Assembly (NCBI GenBank): GCA_902728285.1
Contig: CACVBU010000951.1
Coordinates: forward strand, 97,911 to 161,910
Direction: 5' to 3'
DNA from: Clytia hemisphaerica
Taxonomy: Eukaryota; Cnidaria; Hydrozoa; Leptothecata; Clytiidae
DNA length: 64,000 nucleotides
Part shown: one piece after another, positions 1 to 13,700 of the stretch
Layout of the letters: every line of letters begins with the position of its first letter
Position numbering within the stretch: position 1 is the first letter of the stretch
Notes under the pieces: generated by a model
What the model was told of the DNA's origin: nothing
What the model saw: the letters and a program-made list of their open reading frames with translations, nothing else
Databases searched by the model: none
Made by a program: the position numbers and the translations under genes

Positions 1-46
1 TTTCTGAATAATAGCAATAAATTCAAAAACATGAGCTGCAACTAAC

Positions 47-3000
47 CTTGACGAAATTGAGATTTTTGTACATCTCCGGGTCTAATGATGGTAACTCATC
101 TATTGAACTGTAAAGAGCTGATTTTCGCTGAGCAAGCATTTTGTTCAAGAAAAATGAAGCGAATGGGACGTCAACCAAGATTCCCTGTTAAAGAAAAGAA
201 ATAACACTAGGACTTGATTTCTGAACTAGGCCACACCATATTGTGTGCAGGTGTGTCAGGGGCTCTACATATTTCAAGGTTTGAGGAGTTGAAATCAACG
301 GGTTCTGAAATAGTCACATTCTTGGCTTTTTCGAAAAATGACAGCCTTAACATTACAAACCTCGTATAAAGATTTCCCCAACATTTTCCCAATGAAGTTG
401 AACAGATTAAGATGATTTTCATGAATGAAGGACGTTGGCGAAGGGTATAAGCGTTCTTCGTCTCCACCGGTTGTCAACTGGAAGCAGATTAGAATGAATA
501 ACTTATTAGTACTTAGTATTTCAAAGTATTCGAGTATTTCGAGCTTTCAAAGCATCCAGGCATAGCATATGCTTATTATATGCATATGAATTGTTATGCT
601 TTAATTCAACCAACCCAATAGACCTTATCGGAGTTTTTGATTTTTCTAAAAAAGCGATGCATTGTGGGATTATTTCGAGTGCATTACAATAGAATTCCCT
701 CGAGGAATTCCTAAGAGATTTCTATTGTAATACACTCGAAACAATCCCACAATGCATCGCTTTTTTAGAAAAATCAAAAACTCCGATAAGGTCTATTCTT
801 TATGAAGTCTCAGAAATTTTATTAACATCCCATTCAAAAAGCGTTTAGATTTTTGGAGCAGTGGAATAGGGCTAGTCGATGAATGTCTTTGAATGTCTTT
901 TTACTTCACCACTTCCAAACCATTTTGAACAGAAATAATTGACGACTTGAAAAATATTTCAGGCTAAGGCTTCACGAAAACATCCAAACTACTCATTTTA
1001 ACTGCATTAAAGAATAATTGTCTAAAACATGCAAAAAGCCTTTGTGGAAGAAAATTAGGATTCACAGCTTTCATTTTTCTGTACTTGATATTTACAAATT
1101 TAACTGGGGAATAGGTATTTTAAATTGGCGAAAGATAACCTTTTCGAATATCATTGATAGTTGTCATAGTTACACGTTTTTTTGACCAGGCTTTAACTTG
1201 TTCTTGAAAACTAATAGTTTGGTATTGTCAATAAAGGCTATTGCAGTGATTTATTTGACGTTAAGGCGAAGCCAATTTAATTTGTTGTTTTACGGGCCAA
1301 GCTACCCAAAAAAAGAGGGTCGGTCGATCGGCAAAAAATAGAAATAAAATAAGAATTTTACCTATAAAATCTCCTAAAAAGGCAGCAAAAACAAAAAAAT
1401 GCGAAATAGAAAATAAAAAGACACAAAAAGCTCGAACTCATGGATAATATGAAAAACTACCAACATTTTGAAAATTTGGCAGTCTGTAAAACAATGAAAA
1501 TAAAAATGTGCTACCAAAATCAATTTTACTTTTATTTCGATTTTTGAATTTCAGGGTCGCCTAAAAACAAAACGACATCTGAAACTTACAGTTGGAATAG
1601 GATAGATACCTTAAACAAATTAAGTTGTGGGTTGAAAGCTTCGGTGATAACATCTTCAAGAAATTCTTTAAACACTCCATCTTGGTCGATACCAGCTTCA
1701 TCGAGTCCCTGCAAATGAAAGATTGTTCGCTAATAAATTGATCATGGTCCCTAGTCAGTTATGGAGATCTTTACTACAGCAGTTGTACGTTTCGTATCAG
1801 TTTGAACTATACCATTTTTATATACATTACACATACATTAAATATATAAAACTTTCTTGTAAGAAGAAGCAATATATTTTTGTTTGGAGATCAAGAAAAT
1901 CGTGATAAAAAAATGTCGCTGTAAGTACCAGGACTGAAAATCTCGAGAAAGCTAACGTCAAAGTTACGTATTGACGTCGTTCCCAGTCGATTTACTCGAG
2001 TTACGTTGGGAAATCGACTATGTTCAAGTTCTTAATATCATTTTTATAGGGCTTTCGATCGGTATAATTGGTTTCGGGTTTTATTGACTTTGAAATTTCG
2101 TCAATTTTTTGGCGTCAAAGGATTTTGCCCGTGACGTTAACTTTGAGTCCTAAAAAATATTCCTAACCCTTATAGAAACCCTCGCGTAAAACTCTTTAAA
2201 TACTTCATTCTGGACCAGGTTTGGTTGCATCGCATAAGATATGCCACGGGTCCAAAGGGTTTGCCCCTACTATAATTGACGTGATTTACTAAAATAAAAT
2301 ATAGACTAGGAATACCAAACCTGTTCATTGATGAATTTGATTCGAATTATTCCCTTCAATGTAGATCCAGTGAAACGATTCAATTGCTCATATCCATCCT
2401 GTGAAAGAATACAATAAACATTAATTCTTCTGTTGCAAGGTTCTCTAAAAACAAATTCACCAGTATAGCAAAGATTTGACTTGCTTAAAGGTTTTATTTT
2501 TACATAGGTATTCTCGTTTCATATCAGACACATATTTCATATCAGGACAACGTCTGCCTACTGTTATATTGTGCTGAAATAAGCAAAATCTTTTCCTCTT
2601 TCTGAACAATCTTGCTCCACATCCGTGTCAATTCCATGTGAAGAAACTTGTAAATGAGTAAGCAAACGATGTCACTCTTATTCAAAAACAAAACCTTTAA
2701 TTCTTCTGTTGCAGAGAACAATTTCACCAGTATGGCTTCATCTTTGAGTTTGACTTGCTTAAAAAGAATAGATTTATCCTTGTGATAGAGTTCAATTTAA
2801 GTATTAATCAAAGGGGGCGACAGAAAACGTTAGATACTAACCTCTAGGATCCTTGATCTTCTGATACTAACGAGCGCAGTCGGTCTGGACGATTCCTTAT
2901 CGATATCCAAAGATTGTTTATCGCCTTCAACCCATTTGTGAAAGATCTTCACTCGCTATAAAGGTGCGGAATAAAAAACTTTATAAAACAGAAAACAACC

Positions 3001-4726
3001 AAAATTATTCACCTTTATAAGAGACTTTTAATGAGCTTACGGAAGTGCCATTGGCGGTTAAGCAGATTGGTTATTCGTTAAAACTGGAAGAGCATTCCCC
3101 AAAATGTTTAAGTCTATTTTCACTTAAGAAAATCTGGAATTTGAAAATTGACGTGTTATCATACAAACCTCCATATGAGGGATAACATGTGACATGTTCT
3201 GCAAAATACTCGTTGACCGTTCCGTTTTTTCTTTCAATTCGTTGTTGAAAGCACTCATCTTTATCTCTCTAAAATAAAAACGTAAGAATAAAAAGTAAGA
3301 AAGTGGTTGCAACCTTTAATCACAACATTTTTTTATTCACACTTGATGAGATTTCCCGGACGTACGCTCTATCCCAGTTACCTAGACCACACGAGGCCAT
3401 TCATTTCTTAATTACTGTCTACATTACAACGACTACAATCTACGATACTTGGAAATAGTAGAAATTACAAGCCCTTGATATCAAGAGAAAAGTATTACTT
3501 GATGAGCCATGATGAAGGTTCCATGAAGGCTCTCCTACAATCTCGATCATACAGCAAGTGAAGTAAGTGTAATGCCAACCATTTGACCGAGTCATCCACT
3601 AGACTGGCATTTTTCTTTTTTACTTCTCCTTTACTCGCAGATGACTGTGGTGAGGTCGGACAGACACCTAGAAAAGAAAATCAAGGAGTAATGTTTAATT
3701 TGAGATTGAAATCATTATCGAGTTTAACTGTGATGCCTTTCAAATGCCAAATAGAAAGAATTTTCTCCCGTTTTGGAAGTGCGTGTGCGTAAATTTCGAG
3801 AAATTCGATTGTGTTTTCTGTTTTGCCAGCATAGAGGCGCGCCTCCTTTTAAAATCCTACAAAAGAATATCTTTGAAGCTTTAAAAGACTTTCAATATTA
3901 GATTTCATCTAACTATTATTCAGACAACACCTGGGGCTGCCTGGGGACTTTTTCAAAAAAATGCGAATTCATGTATGGGCATACCGACATTGTTCCATAT
4001 TAACTTGAACACGAGTAGATTTAAGAAAGATGACAATTTGATGAGATCAGTACAACTGAACGGCTTCTGTTTCTCGTACAGTTCTTCGTCATCTAAAATA
4101 CTGCAATGAAATAAAAAGTAAACAATCTTTCTCCATCTACTTCCGACCTATGATAATGATAATGATAATGATACAGACATGTTAATAGTGAAAACTCCAA
4201 GAACTTTTAATGAACGTCAGCGTAATGTACTGAGAATCAGTTTAGCATGCTAAAAGATTGTCATACCAAAAAATAATGGAAGGAACAAATTGGAGAGGGA
4301 ACGCCGAAAATGCTAACGGGTGAAAATCTGGTTCTAACTGCAGTGTATTGACCACATCATAAACGAAAGGCTTGTTCCCATAATATCTTTAAGCCTAGAA
4401 TCATTGAATCTCAAGTAAATTAATTGGTAAAGTATAGGAAAATCAAAGTCTAGAATAACTCAATTTCGCCCTTTATAAACAACCATGGTAAGAAAAATTT
4501 GAGACTACGCGTAGTGGTTACTAGAGCAATAAATTCACAATCCACACATACGGTATAAGTTGGCATGTACATTCGCAAAACAATTTGAGCAGGGATGCCA
4601 GTGGTGTCGGTAATTCCAGAGTGTTTCCATTGATATAGTTGAGAATACTCTTCATACCAGCACCAGGACCAAGAGAGTAAATAAACCTCCATAACCTGAC
4701 CAAAACTTCCTCTTGTAAACTCAACC
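47..4726 (-). CDS. UBE3B: UBE3B exons 17-25 (start of the HECT domain)
   Basis: In transcription order: 4552-4726, 3985-4100, 3499-3667, 3169-3268, 2842-2955, 2321-2398, 1610-1708, 361-477 and 47-184. Choices are fixed by phase. The acceptor for 3985-4100 is the CAG just past 4100, not the later TAG, because only that gives the conserved [14 protein letters not shown]. For 3499-3667 the TTTTCTAG acceptor restores phase after IWNNVG. The last four exons encode the HECT N-lobe, which binds the E2, including [20 protein letters not shown] and [13 protein letters not shown]. The donor at 46 shows that coding continues to the left of the window. Confidence 0.92.
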
Positions 4727-7700
4727 CTTAAAAAGAAAAAAAACTAAATCAACATATAATGCAGAGGGGTCCAGCATCCACCGTTTTTCAGGAGGGCTAA
4801 GGAAAATAGCCCCCGCTGAATAAAAACTTAGCCCCCACCCTAGTCCTATAACTCAACTCTCAGGGGACCCCTTGCAAGCTAGGCCCCAGTACTGTTTTAA
4901 AAATTCAGCCCCCAATCAAGCAAAAATGGTTTATCCCTCCTAAGCTCAGGGGGGGGGGTGCATTCCATGATTAATGTCCATCTATTTCTGAATTTCAAAA
5001 TAAAACTCCCTTATAATTTAGAAGGCTATAATGGGAACAAAAACACAAAATATATCCAAGAATTCATCAATATTTCACTAAAAACAGATATTCGTTCAAA
5101 ACAACTTGACATTCACCAAATTTGTAGCCCACACTTTTGGCCATAACTGACTTTGACTTTGACTTGAGTTGGGTTGAAGTCTGTCTAATGTCTGTCTAAT
5201 GGTTACTAAAACCATCGTCTAACTCTCAACCTACAAGTTTTTATGCCATTTTGAGATTCAGAAAATTTAATTTGGAGACGTGTTTTTCTGGAAAGGCCCA
5301 ACAGATGACAAGTCATTGATCCAAACATTTTAGAGTTCCTGTCCAAGTTAGTAGAAGGGTCAAGACGCTGTATAACAGCCAAGAAGTTTGTAGTAGTCTT
5401 AAGTGGTTTGTGGTTTTTCCAAATTATGAAAATCTTTGAAGGAGAAACTCTCTGGGGAGACACACCGAAACATTTTACGCAAATTCGCCTAGCGAGAGAT
5501 GGTGTGAGAAACACATGGTACAATATTCGTGGGAAGATGGGTTATGAGGTTCACCGCAAAACAAAACCAAGCGGTCAGTAACAAGAACATTTAAGTTCAC
5601 TTTCTCTCTCTCTTTATTATGAGTAAATTGAAGAAGTTCGGGAAAGTACAATCAGAGAAGTACCTCTGTATGCTATGCAACAACGAAAGTCATTTAGATG
5701 AATGATTCCATTGAAATTTGTTCGTTTCGCTTTCCCTTCCTTCCTCAGAAAAACACAAATTCTCATATAGTCAACCATAGAAACAGTGATCGATACCGTC
5801 GAGTATAAAGAATTGATAAAAATTCCGTATGACTTTTGTAAGAGCACCCTCCCCCAGCGGACCTTCACGAAATCACGCAACTTTTTTTCGAAATTCACGC
5901 ATTCTCTTAATGGTAACCAATCGAGTGGAGATTGATCCCAAACCAATAGTAATATTTTTTACGTTTGAAATTCTACAATATGGATGTTCATACAATTAGT
6001 GATTGTAACAACTACCAACCTACGGAACAGGAAGGATGGCCCTCCTTCTAAACCGACCGTCCAAAAATTATCAACTCCAATCACCTTAAAGTTTGAATTC
6101 AAAATCGGGAATTTTCAAAGAACAACTATTCATGCTAGTAAACCACTGATGAAGCAACTTTACAGTTCGGGCCCCTCTTTAAATCGAAAACATTCTTCCA
6201 AGACACAACATTGAGTGAAAACTTTACATTAACTAATTTCCATGAAAGAAAATCAAAGCCCTGAATCAATTAAAGCACTATAGAAATTGGACCTGGTACT
6301 CAAACGGTTAGGAACTAAAATGAAATTACAATGAAGAGGCAGAGAAAGCAATATAAAAAAACCGCCTTAACTAATTGCTCTTAAATTGAGTGACATTTTT
6401 TCGAGAAAGAAAAATCCATTCTTTAATATCGTGACATGCTTATTATATGTCAATAATGAGAATTTAAGTAAGCATCTTGCTGTACTAAACCTACAGTTGA
6501 CGCTCTCTAATTCGATATTCAAGGGGAATTGGATTTTCATCGAATAAGGGAGCGTCATTTATGAGGGTTTCTTGTTGACGCTGGTTGATGGGGACTTTAA
6601 ATTTCATGGAATAAGGGAGCCTTTCGAATAATAGAACGTTGAATTAGAGTGTCAACTGTATATAAAAAGTCTGTTTCAAAAAAAATGCCAGTCCCGTACA
6701 CATAAAGCTGTTGATGGAAAAAGATATCATTAAAAGTAATATGTCGCCGGAAAGATAATTTTATGAAAAATGAAAAAGGAAAAATAACGCTGATTTCATA
6801 TTTCAATTCTGATTTTTCCTATTTTCTTGGATAAGAAAAATCTAATTTTAGCGAGTAGTATGTAATGCAGTGGAGTCTCCGTAACTCGAACACGGAAGGA
6901 AAACGCAAATTTGTTCGAGTTAAAGAAATTTCGAGATATGGTGTAAGGTTTATTATGCATTGTTAACAGAAGGGACGAGAAAACTTGTTCGAGTCAAGCA
7001 GACATTCGAGTTAAAGAGACTCTATTTTAGTTTGGATGATATACTTTGCAGACTATCCGGAAAAGTACGGACGTACGAATATCCAGACGAAGTCGTAAAA
7101 GAAGGTATCAAAACAATGGGATCACTTCTTAATAACGAAAAACATTCATCTCTAATGATAGGTATAAAGGGGTCAATAAGAGGTTTTATTGATCTCCCAC
7201 TGGTCTCTGTAAGTAAGCTTAAGTGATGAATTAGATCGATTCTTTGCATGCGCACGAAACAAGGTTTTCTTATAAGAACAAGAAGTGAAATAAATGATCT
7301 GAAGTGAAAGGAATTTCCAAGCGAAAAGGCTTATAATTTGCTCAAAGAACAAGATACGTGTTCAACAACATCCCAAATTAAGTAACAAGTAAAGTACTGG
7401 ATGAGCATTCTCTGCTTCTCTCCAAATTATAAAACTATCGTATCAGCTCTTACTCCGTAGCTTTCAATGATCGCCCCGTCAGCACATTTTCTCTCACATG
7501 GAATGAGCTGACCCGGGCGAAGGTTTATTCACTTACCAAGTGAACCGCGAGTGGGAATAGAACCTTAACCGCCTGTGTAGCAACCAGGGCTTATATAGCA
7601 ACGATGGCACAGCGTCCCATATAAGCAAAATGTATGAAATAGTTCTTGTAATTAAACATATAGAGGTATGGAACTTCATAAAGAGGGCTAATTATGATAC

Positions 7701-10700
7701 TTATCGTGTCATTATCATTGATCATTAAATCATTTATGAACAACTATCTTGCTAATGACCCATCTATGTGATATCTTGATATCAAGTCTTGTTGGTTGGT
7801 ACAAGAAAAGTTTCGTTGGTACTACTTCTTATTGTTTTGTTATCATTTATTGGTCAATATATGGGAAGAATTTTTATGAATTTTAAAATCTTCAACTTTT
7901 TGAATGTGGTGTGAATTTTGAAATAAATTTAAAACTCTGTGTGTTTCTTGTATTGAGCTTGTTTATTTCTAATTCTTAGTTTAGCCCTACAAAATACTTT
8001 TGATTTTCTTTTTCTTTGATGTTCATTGTTCTTAACCTATTCTTACTTTTAGTCCAATATAGAGTTATTTTAGGCTTATTACCAGATTTCTGCCAATTAA
8101 AAATTTTCAGGGCTCAGCTAAAAGTTCTTATTTTTCGGCATTTTCGATCCTCTTTGTTCTTATAGAAATGTTCTTCTAAAAAAGTGTGTAGTTACAATCA
8201 TGGTCGAAATATATTGAGATTTTAGTGTATTTTTTAACGTTTTTCAGAATTTAAAGTTCGGGCGAGAATTGCTATTTTAGCACTTCCATTTCTTTCATTG
8301 AATATTTCGATTTTAGAGGGGTTCGGTGGCTTCTAGGCTATATTCCAAGCCTTAGTCGAGCAAATTTGAGCTTCTAAAACCTGAGATCCTAAGGTCTTAA
8401 GTCTCATGTTAAAACTCAGAGTTAAAACTCTACTTGCCAACTGTAGTTCAAAGGCGCTTAAAAATCATTTGTGGTGTTTAGAATTTCGTCGGGAAATCCC
8501 CTTTGTCTCAAATATTTTGTCCATGATTGTAGGACCAAGCTGATGAGTGAAGATAAATCGAAAAACAGTAGTCAACGAAATAACTTTTTCATTCATACAT
8601 ATATGTTTCTGTTATTTAAGCTAATAATTACAAAGACCGTTTTATGTTTCCCGAGTTTCATCCGGAAAATTATTTTTTTACAAGCACTTTATTTAAAAGT
8701 TGAGTTTGACGGTGAAAAGAAAAGGTTAGTACTGAAAAATCGTTAATAATTATCCAAATCAAACTGGACGGACTATATACCTAGACAAATTTCGCCCAAT
8801 TCCAGGAAACTGGAAGCCTAAATTGTCCAGTTGACCTCAAAATTTGTTTATTTTATAAATTCTTTTTCCGTGTTTATAAGTGTTATAACACAGCTACAAA
8901 ACATCTCGACAAAGAAGTAATGTTTGGCCTTATTATTTAAAACAATTTCCTCCCTCCAAGCGAAATTCCTCCCCCACATTCCTCTTTTTCTTGGATAAAT
9001 CCCCTAATTACAAAAAAGTCCCTTTTCTAATGTAACAGGTATTATAACATGTAGGAGGTTTTTGTAGATTAAAAATGTTTCAAAAATGAAGGAGAAAAGT
9101 TTGCTATGAAATTATTTGCTGAAGATTTATTTTTCACTTGTAAGTGACGAGACTTAGAATGAATTCCAATGGAAAAGTCGAACGTAAATTATTAAGAAAA
9201 ACTACAGTTCAGAGATTAGAAATTTGAAGAGTCGAGTAAAATCAAATGTTAAACATAGACTTACTAATTTAAAAGAGGAAAAGAAAATAAAAGTTTAGAG
9301 ATAAGGTAATACTGTAAGACCGTTCATTGAAAATCAAAATCGGGCGAGATTGAGAAAGTTATCTTGAAGAAATTAGAAAAAGTACATCAAGTTACAACCT
9401 TTACAAGTTGCAGGGATTTTTATATGTTTTTCTTCATATAAGAGGTTTGAAAAACACCTTATTGAAAAAAGTAGTGTTTAACACTAATACCACGCACGCG
9501 TCTAATGTTTAGTCGCACGCATCTAATGTTGCGTCTAATGTTAGTCGCAGGTGTTTAATATTAGACGCGCATATAAAAGAATTTTGATATATGCGACTAA
9601 GGTTCAAAGACACCACATTGGTAGACAAGATTTTTTTTCACTAAGTACGTGCGTTTAATATTGAACACCTGCATCTAATATTGAACGCGTGCGACTAAGG
9701 TGTGCACCGACTATAGTTTGTGTGGCTTTTTGTTGCTTTGTGGTTTTAGTTTTTAGTTTTAAAGCGTGTGCGACTAGTGTGAGACGCCACTTCTGTCATT
9801 AAGTGAGTACCAAGCTTTACTGATATCCAAAAGTTCGCTCAACGATTAAATGGAAACATTTCCGCTGAATATGAAAATGTCCGCATAATTTGAAAGACTA
9901 GCCAATGATTAGAATTATGTGTACCAGTTTGGATTTGTCTTTTCAAAATGGTTGCGCACCACAGCACTATCCGAGACTTTGCAATTTTGGCGCGTTTGAT
10001 TAATGAGCTGACTTTTGAATTGTTAGCAGTGAGTACGGTATGTGGGGAAAAGGTTGTTGCAAGGGCTGTAGTAATAAACGGTGAGAAAATAGGACAAAAA
10101 TAAATCTTAACAATATATCTTTTTTGAGGTAGATATAAATCACACATGGAGAAAATAACGACTCAAATTGGTTTTTCCTCCATGACATAAATCAAATGTA
10201 TCCATAACCTAAACGGGATTGCCAGTCCTTTAACAGAAGCTTAAACTATAATTCATCTTTAACATTTGAACTCTCCTTAATTTAAACGATTACAGTACCT
10301 GTTGCTCCTTCTTCGACGCTCTAGTTATTGAAACTTTACTGTACAAACTAACTTTGTCAAACTCAAAGTACATATCCAAAAGGCTTACTCTAATTTCATT
10401 TTTGTCTTTCGTAGAAAGTTACAAAACATAGCAAATAATGAAAACACCTACGACCTGTGGCAACAGACAAAATTGACTCCAATAAAGAGATGAAAAAACA
10501 TGTAAGAGGATTGGGTACGACACCACGTGACACTGAGAAGAAAACAACGCACCCATATTGATGAAAGCAGTGACCAAGATTCGTTCGCAAAGCGAACATA
10601 CAACCCCATCACAAAAAACTCAAGATAAAGATGAACTGGAGAGACTTTTCCGTCAATTATTCACAGAGAAACACTGGCAGAACGCCATTTTGTATACCGT

Positions 10701-13700
10701 TGTTAAGACAAGCCTCACAAATCCGCAACTGAAAGTGAAAATTAAAATGGAAGCCGATAAAAATTACCAAGGAGGAAGACTACATCGTCGATTAAGCAGC
10801 GGTATATCCAATTTCTATCAACTCCTTGAAGTACATAGAGCAGAGTCACGGAAAGGCGAACACCCTGATTTAATGTCTTTGTCACACGTTTTGACTTATA
10901 TTTTGAATAATAAAATCATCGTGAAACAGTTGGAGCCCAGTCCACCATCAAGGATTGGTGTTGGAGGGCATAGGAGAGGCCGAAGAAACGCAATATGTGA
11001 AAGTTCGACGGTCGATCGAGAGTTAGTAGTAATGATTGTTAAGAAATATCTGTTGGAAAGGACGTTAGCACAATACGCGCTGGATTGATTGGCTTCAGCT
11101 GGGTACGACGTTGGTTTACCATTCATCTTACGTTTAGCACGTTCATAAAATGTAAGATGGACGTTGAAATAAGGTCGGCAAGAAATGTTTATTGGAAGTT
11201 CTGTTTTAAGGTTGAAGGGCCAAAAATTAAGAATTCTTGTTATCAGAAATTAATATTTTTTCTCCAAATATGAATTTCAAATATGAATGAATTCAAATTG
11301 ATTCAATTAAAGATTTTGTCATGTCCTCATATAAACCACTAGACCTACAAATACGTTGAATACGTTAGTCACTTTTGAAAAAATTATTATTATCTACTCA
11401 GATGTAAAATTTATTCCATTAAGCAAAAACTCATTTCTTTTCGTTTTGTAAATAGATAAAAACAGTAGATTTGTTTAAAGTTAAAGAGAATTTATAAGGA
11501 GTAGAGTTTACTCGAAATCAAAACGAATGGTGTCGTGTTTTGACAGGTTATGACGTAAGCCATATTCTTTGTCCCAGGGCATGACGTCAGAAATGGCCGA
11601 AAACAGAATCTATGGTCTCACTCTCTAAAGATTTATCGTAGATGTTCAAATGGTTTTGCGGGTTGAAGGATTATAAACACGCGCTTCTTTTTTGGCCGAA
11701 AGTCTTAAAGTTTATCAGAAAAAAAAACTGTTGGCATGGTCACTAAATATATGTTAAAAAACAAAAAAATACCAATCACTCCTGATTTTGAGTATAAGGT
11801 GGTCTTGTATGCCCCTGCGGGCACGGTCACCATTGTTCTTTAGATACAAAAAAACTGAACAAACAACTATCAAAAACAAAGAAAAGTGTGATGTGATGAA
11901 TTATTGTCTCTGGGTGAGGAATTGACCAAACACATCCTTATATACCCTGGTCGAACATTCTAATCGATGCAAAACACCTATAAATAGAAACTTGGAACCA
12001 TCAACGTACGTACAGGACGAGAAGACCAAAAGCTTGAACGAATTATTCGCGAAATCGATAAAGCAGATATCTGTGCCCTATCTGTGCCCTACAGGAAGTT
12101 AGACGTTTATCAGCTTCTATCCCTATCAAAACAAACGACTTTATAAATAAATATGAAGTATACTGGAGTGGATACACTCAAAAACGAATCCATGTGTTGG
12201 AATAGTCGTGAAAGTCAACCCAAAAATTGAAGTAAGCGATATTATTTATGTTAACTCAAGGATTATTGTTGCAGAAATCACCCTCTACGGATGTCATTTG
12301 AAAATTATTTGTTGTTACGCTCAAACAGAGGAAGACCCGAAATCCTCAAAAGATAAATTATACAGCAAAATAAGAACTCTGGTCACTAATACCGAAACTA
12401 ATCGTGAAGTTATATGTCTCAGGGACTTTAATGCAACAACATCGGTCAGTTGGTCAAACACACCACTACGTGAAAACTCAATAGTAGAAAACCTTGAATT
12501 CAATGACAATGGGGAGCGCTTCTATAACTTCTTCGACAATTGTCGTCTATCCGTCCTAAACACATGGTTCACTCACCAAAAGTGCCGCAGAGTTAACTGG
12601 TATTCCCCCGATGGGAAAACACAAAAAGGATATGACTTTATTCTCACTTGCAGCTGGATTCGACAGTACGTTAGTAACTGCAGAGTGCACCGAAGCTATG
12701 ATTTCGACAGTGATCACCGTTTAGTTATCGCGACCTTGAATACGCCATGCACCAAAGCTGCACGTTACAGAAAAAGGAGCAAAAAGAGAAAAAACGAAAA
12801 CCTCGATTTGAAAATGTTATTTTGTCTTTTTGTAGAAAAGGCTGCTAGCTTCGTTGCCGCCTCGTTAAAAGCATAAAATGAAACAATAGATTTTGATGAT
12901 ATACCACTTGGCCCACTTGGGAATACCTTGCTAAAAACGTCAAAACTTCGACAAAAGTCTCTGTTGTTCTACTCTTCTCAAGTCGTTTATCTGTATCATA
13001 ACAAAGATAACAGAGGCAAAATCATCGTCAGCTTGTCAAAACTCCGACTAATATTTCTAAATTTTGACTTAAAAGTGTCTAATAATTTTAGAGAGTGTCA
13101 CATTCTAATTTCGATTTTCTTATGAAACAGGCTCTCAACTTTGGCAAGCTATTTTGTTCAAGCTCGATCAATCCTTTTACCTAAATAATTCAAAGAAATA
13201 AAATTATGACGGAATATTGTCGGATTTGTTATACCAATTTTGAAATACAGGCGGCAACGAAGCTCGCTTCAAAGAGACAATAAAAGATAGAAGTCCAGTC
13301 GTTTATATGTTCATGGTTTATACAAACTGCAATCGACAACATTAACACTAGAAATCTTGAGTATGAAAATAATGACACTATAAATCGACATTTTATCCAC
13401 TCCATAAATTCTGCTGCTGAAACAAATATTCCGAAACTGACCAAAAACCGTATAATTCACCCATGGCACAACGATGAAAAAATTAGATAATCTATACCAT
13501 CAAAAAGACAAATTGATGGCAAAAAACATTGATTCCGCAGATATTCAAAAACTTCGTAAAAAGATCAGATTACGAGCACGTTTTCTTAAGAGTATCTGAA
13601 AACAGAATCTGAAAAATTGAACCAGCTAGCAATTAATCGTAACCCACAAAAACTTTTCAAACGGGCAAAAGAGCAAAGTAGCACTCTTTCAAATATTCAA

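Noticed and set aside
5617-5946. 109-codon minus-strand open frame as a gene
   Set aside because: No recognisable domain and no splice signals in context; it lies in the large UBE3B intron and composition looks like chance.
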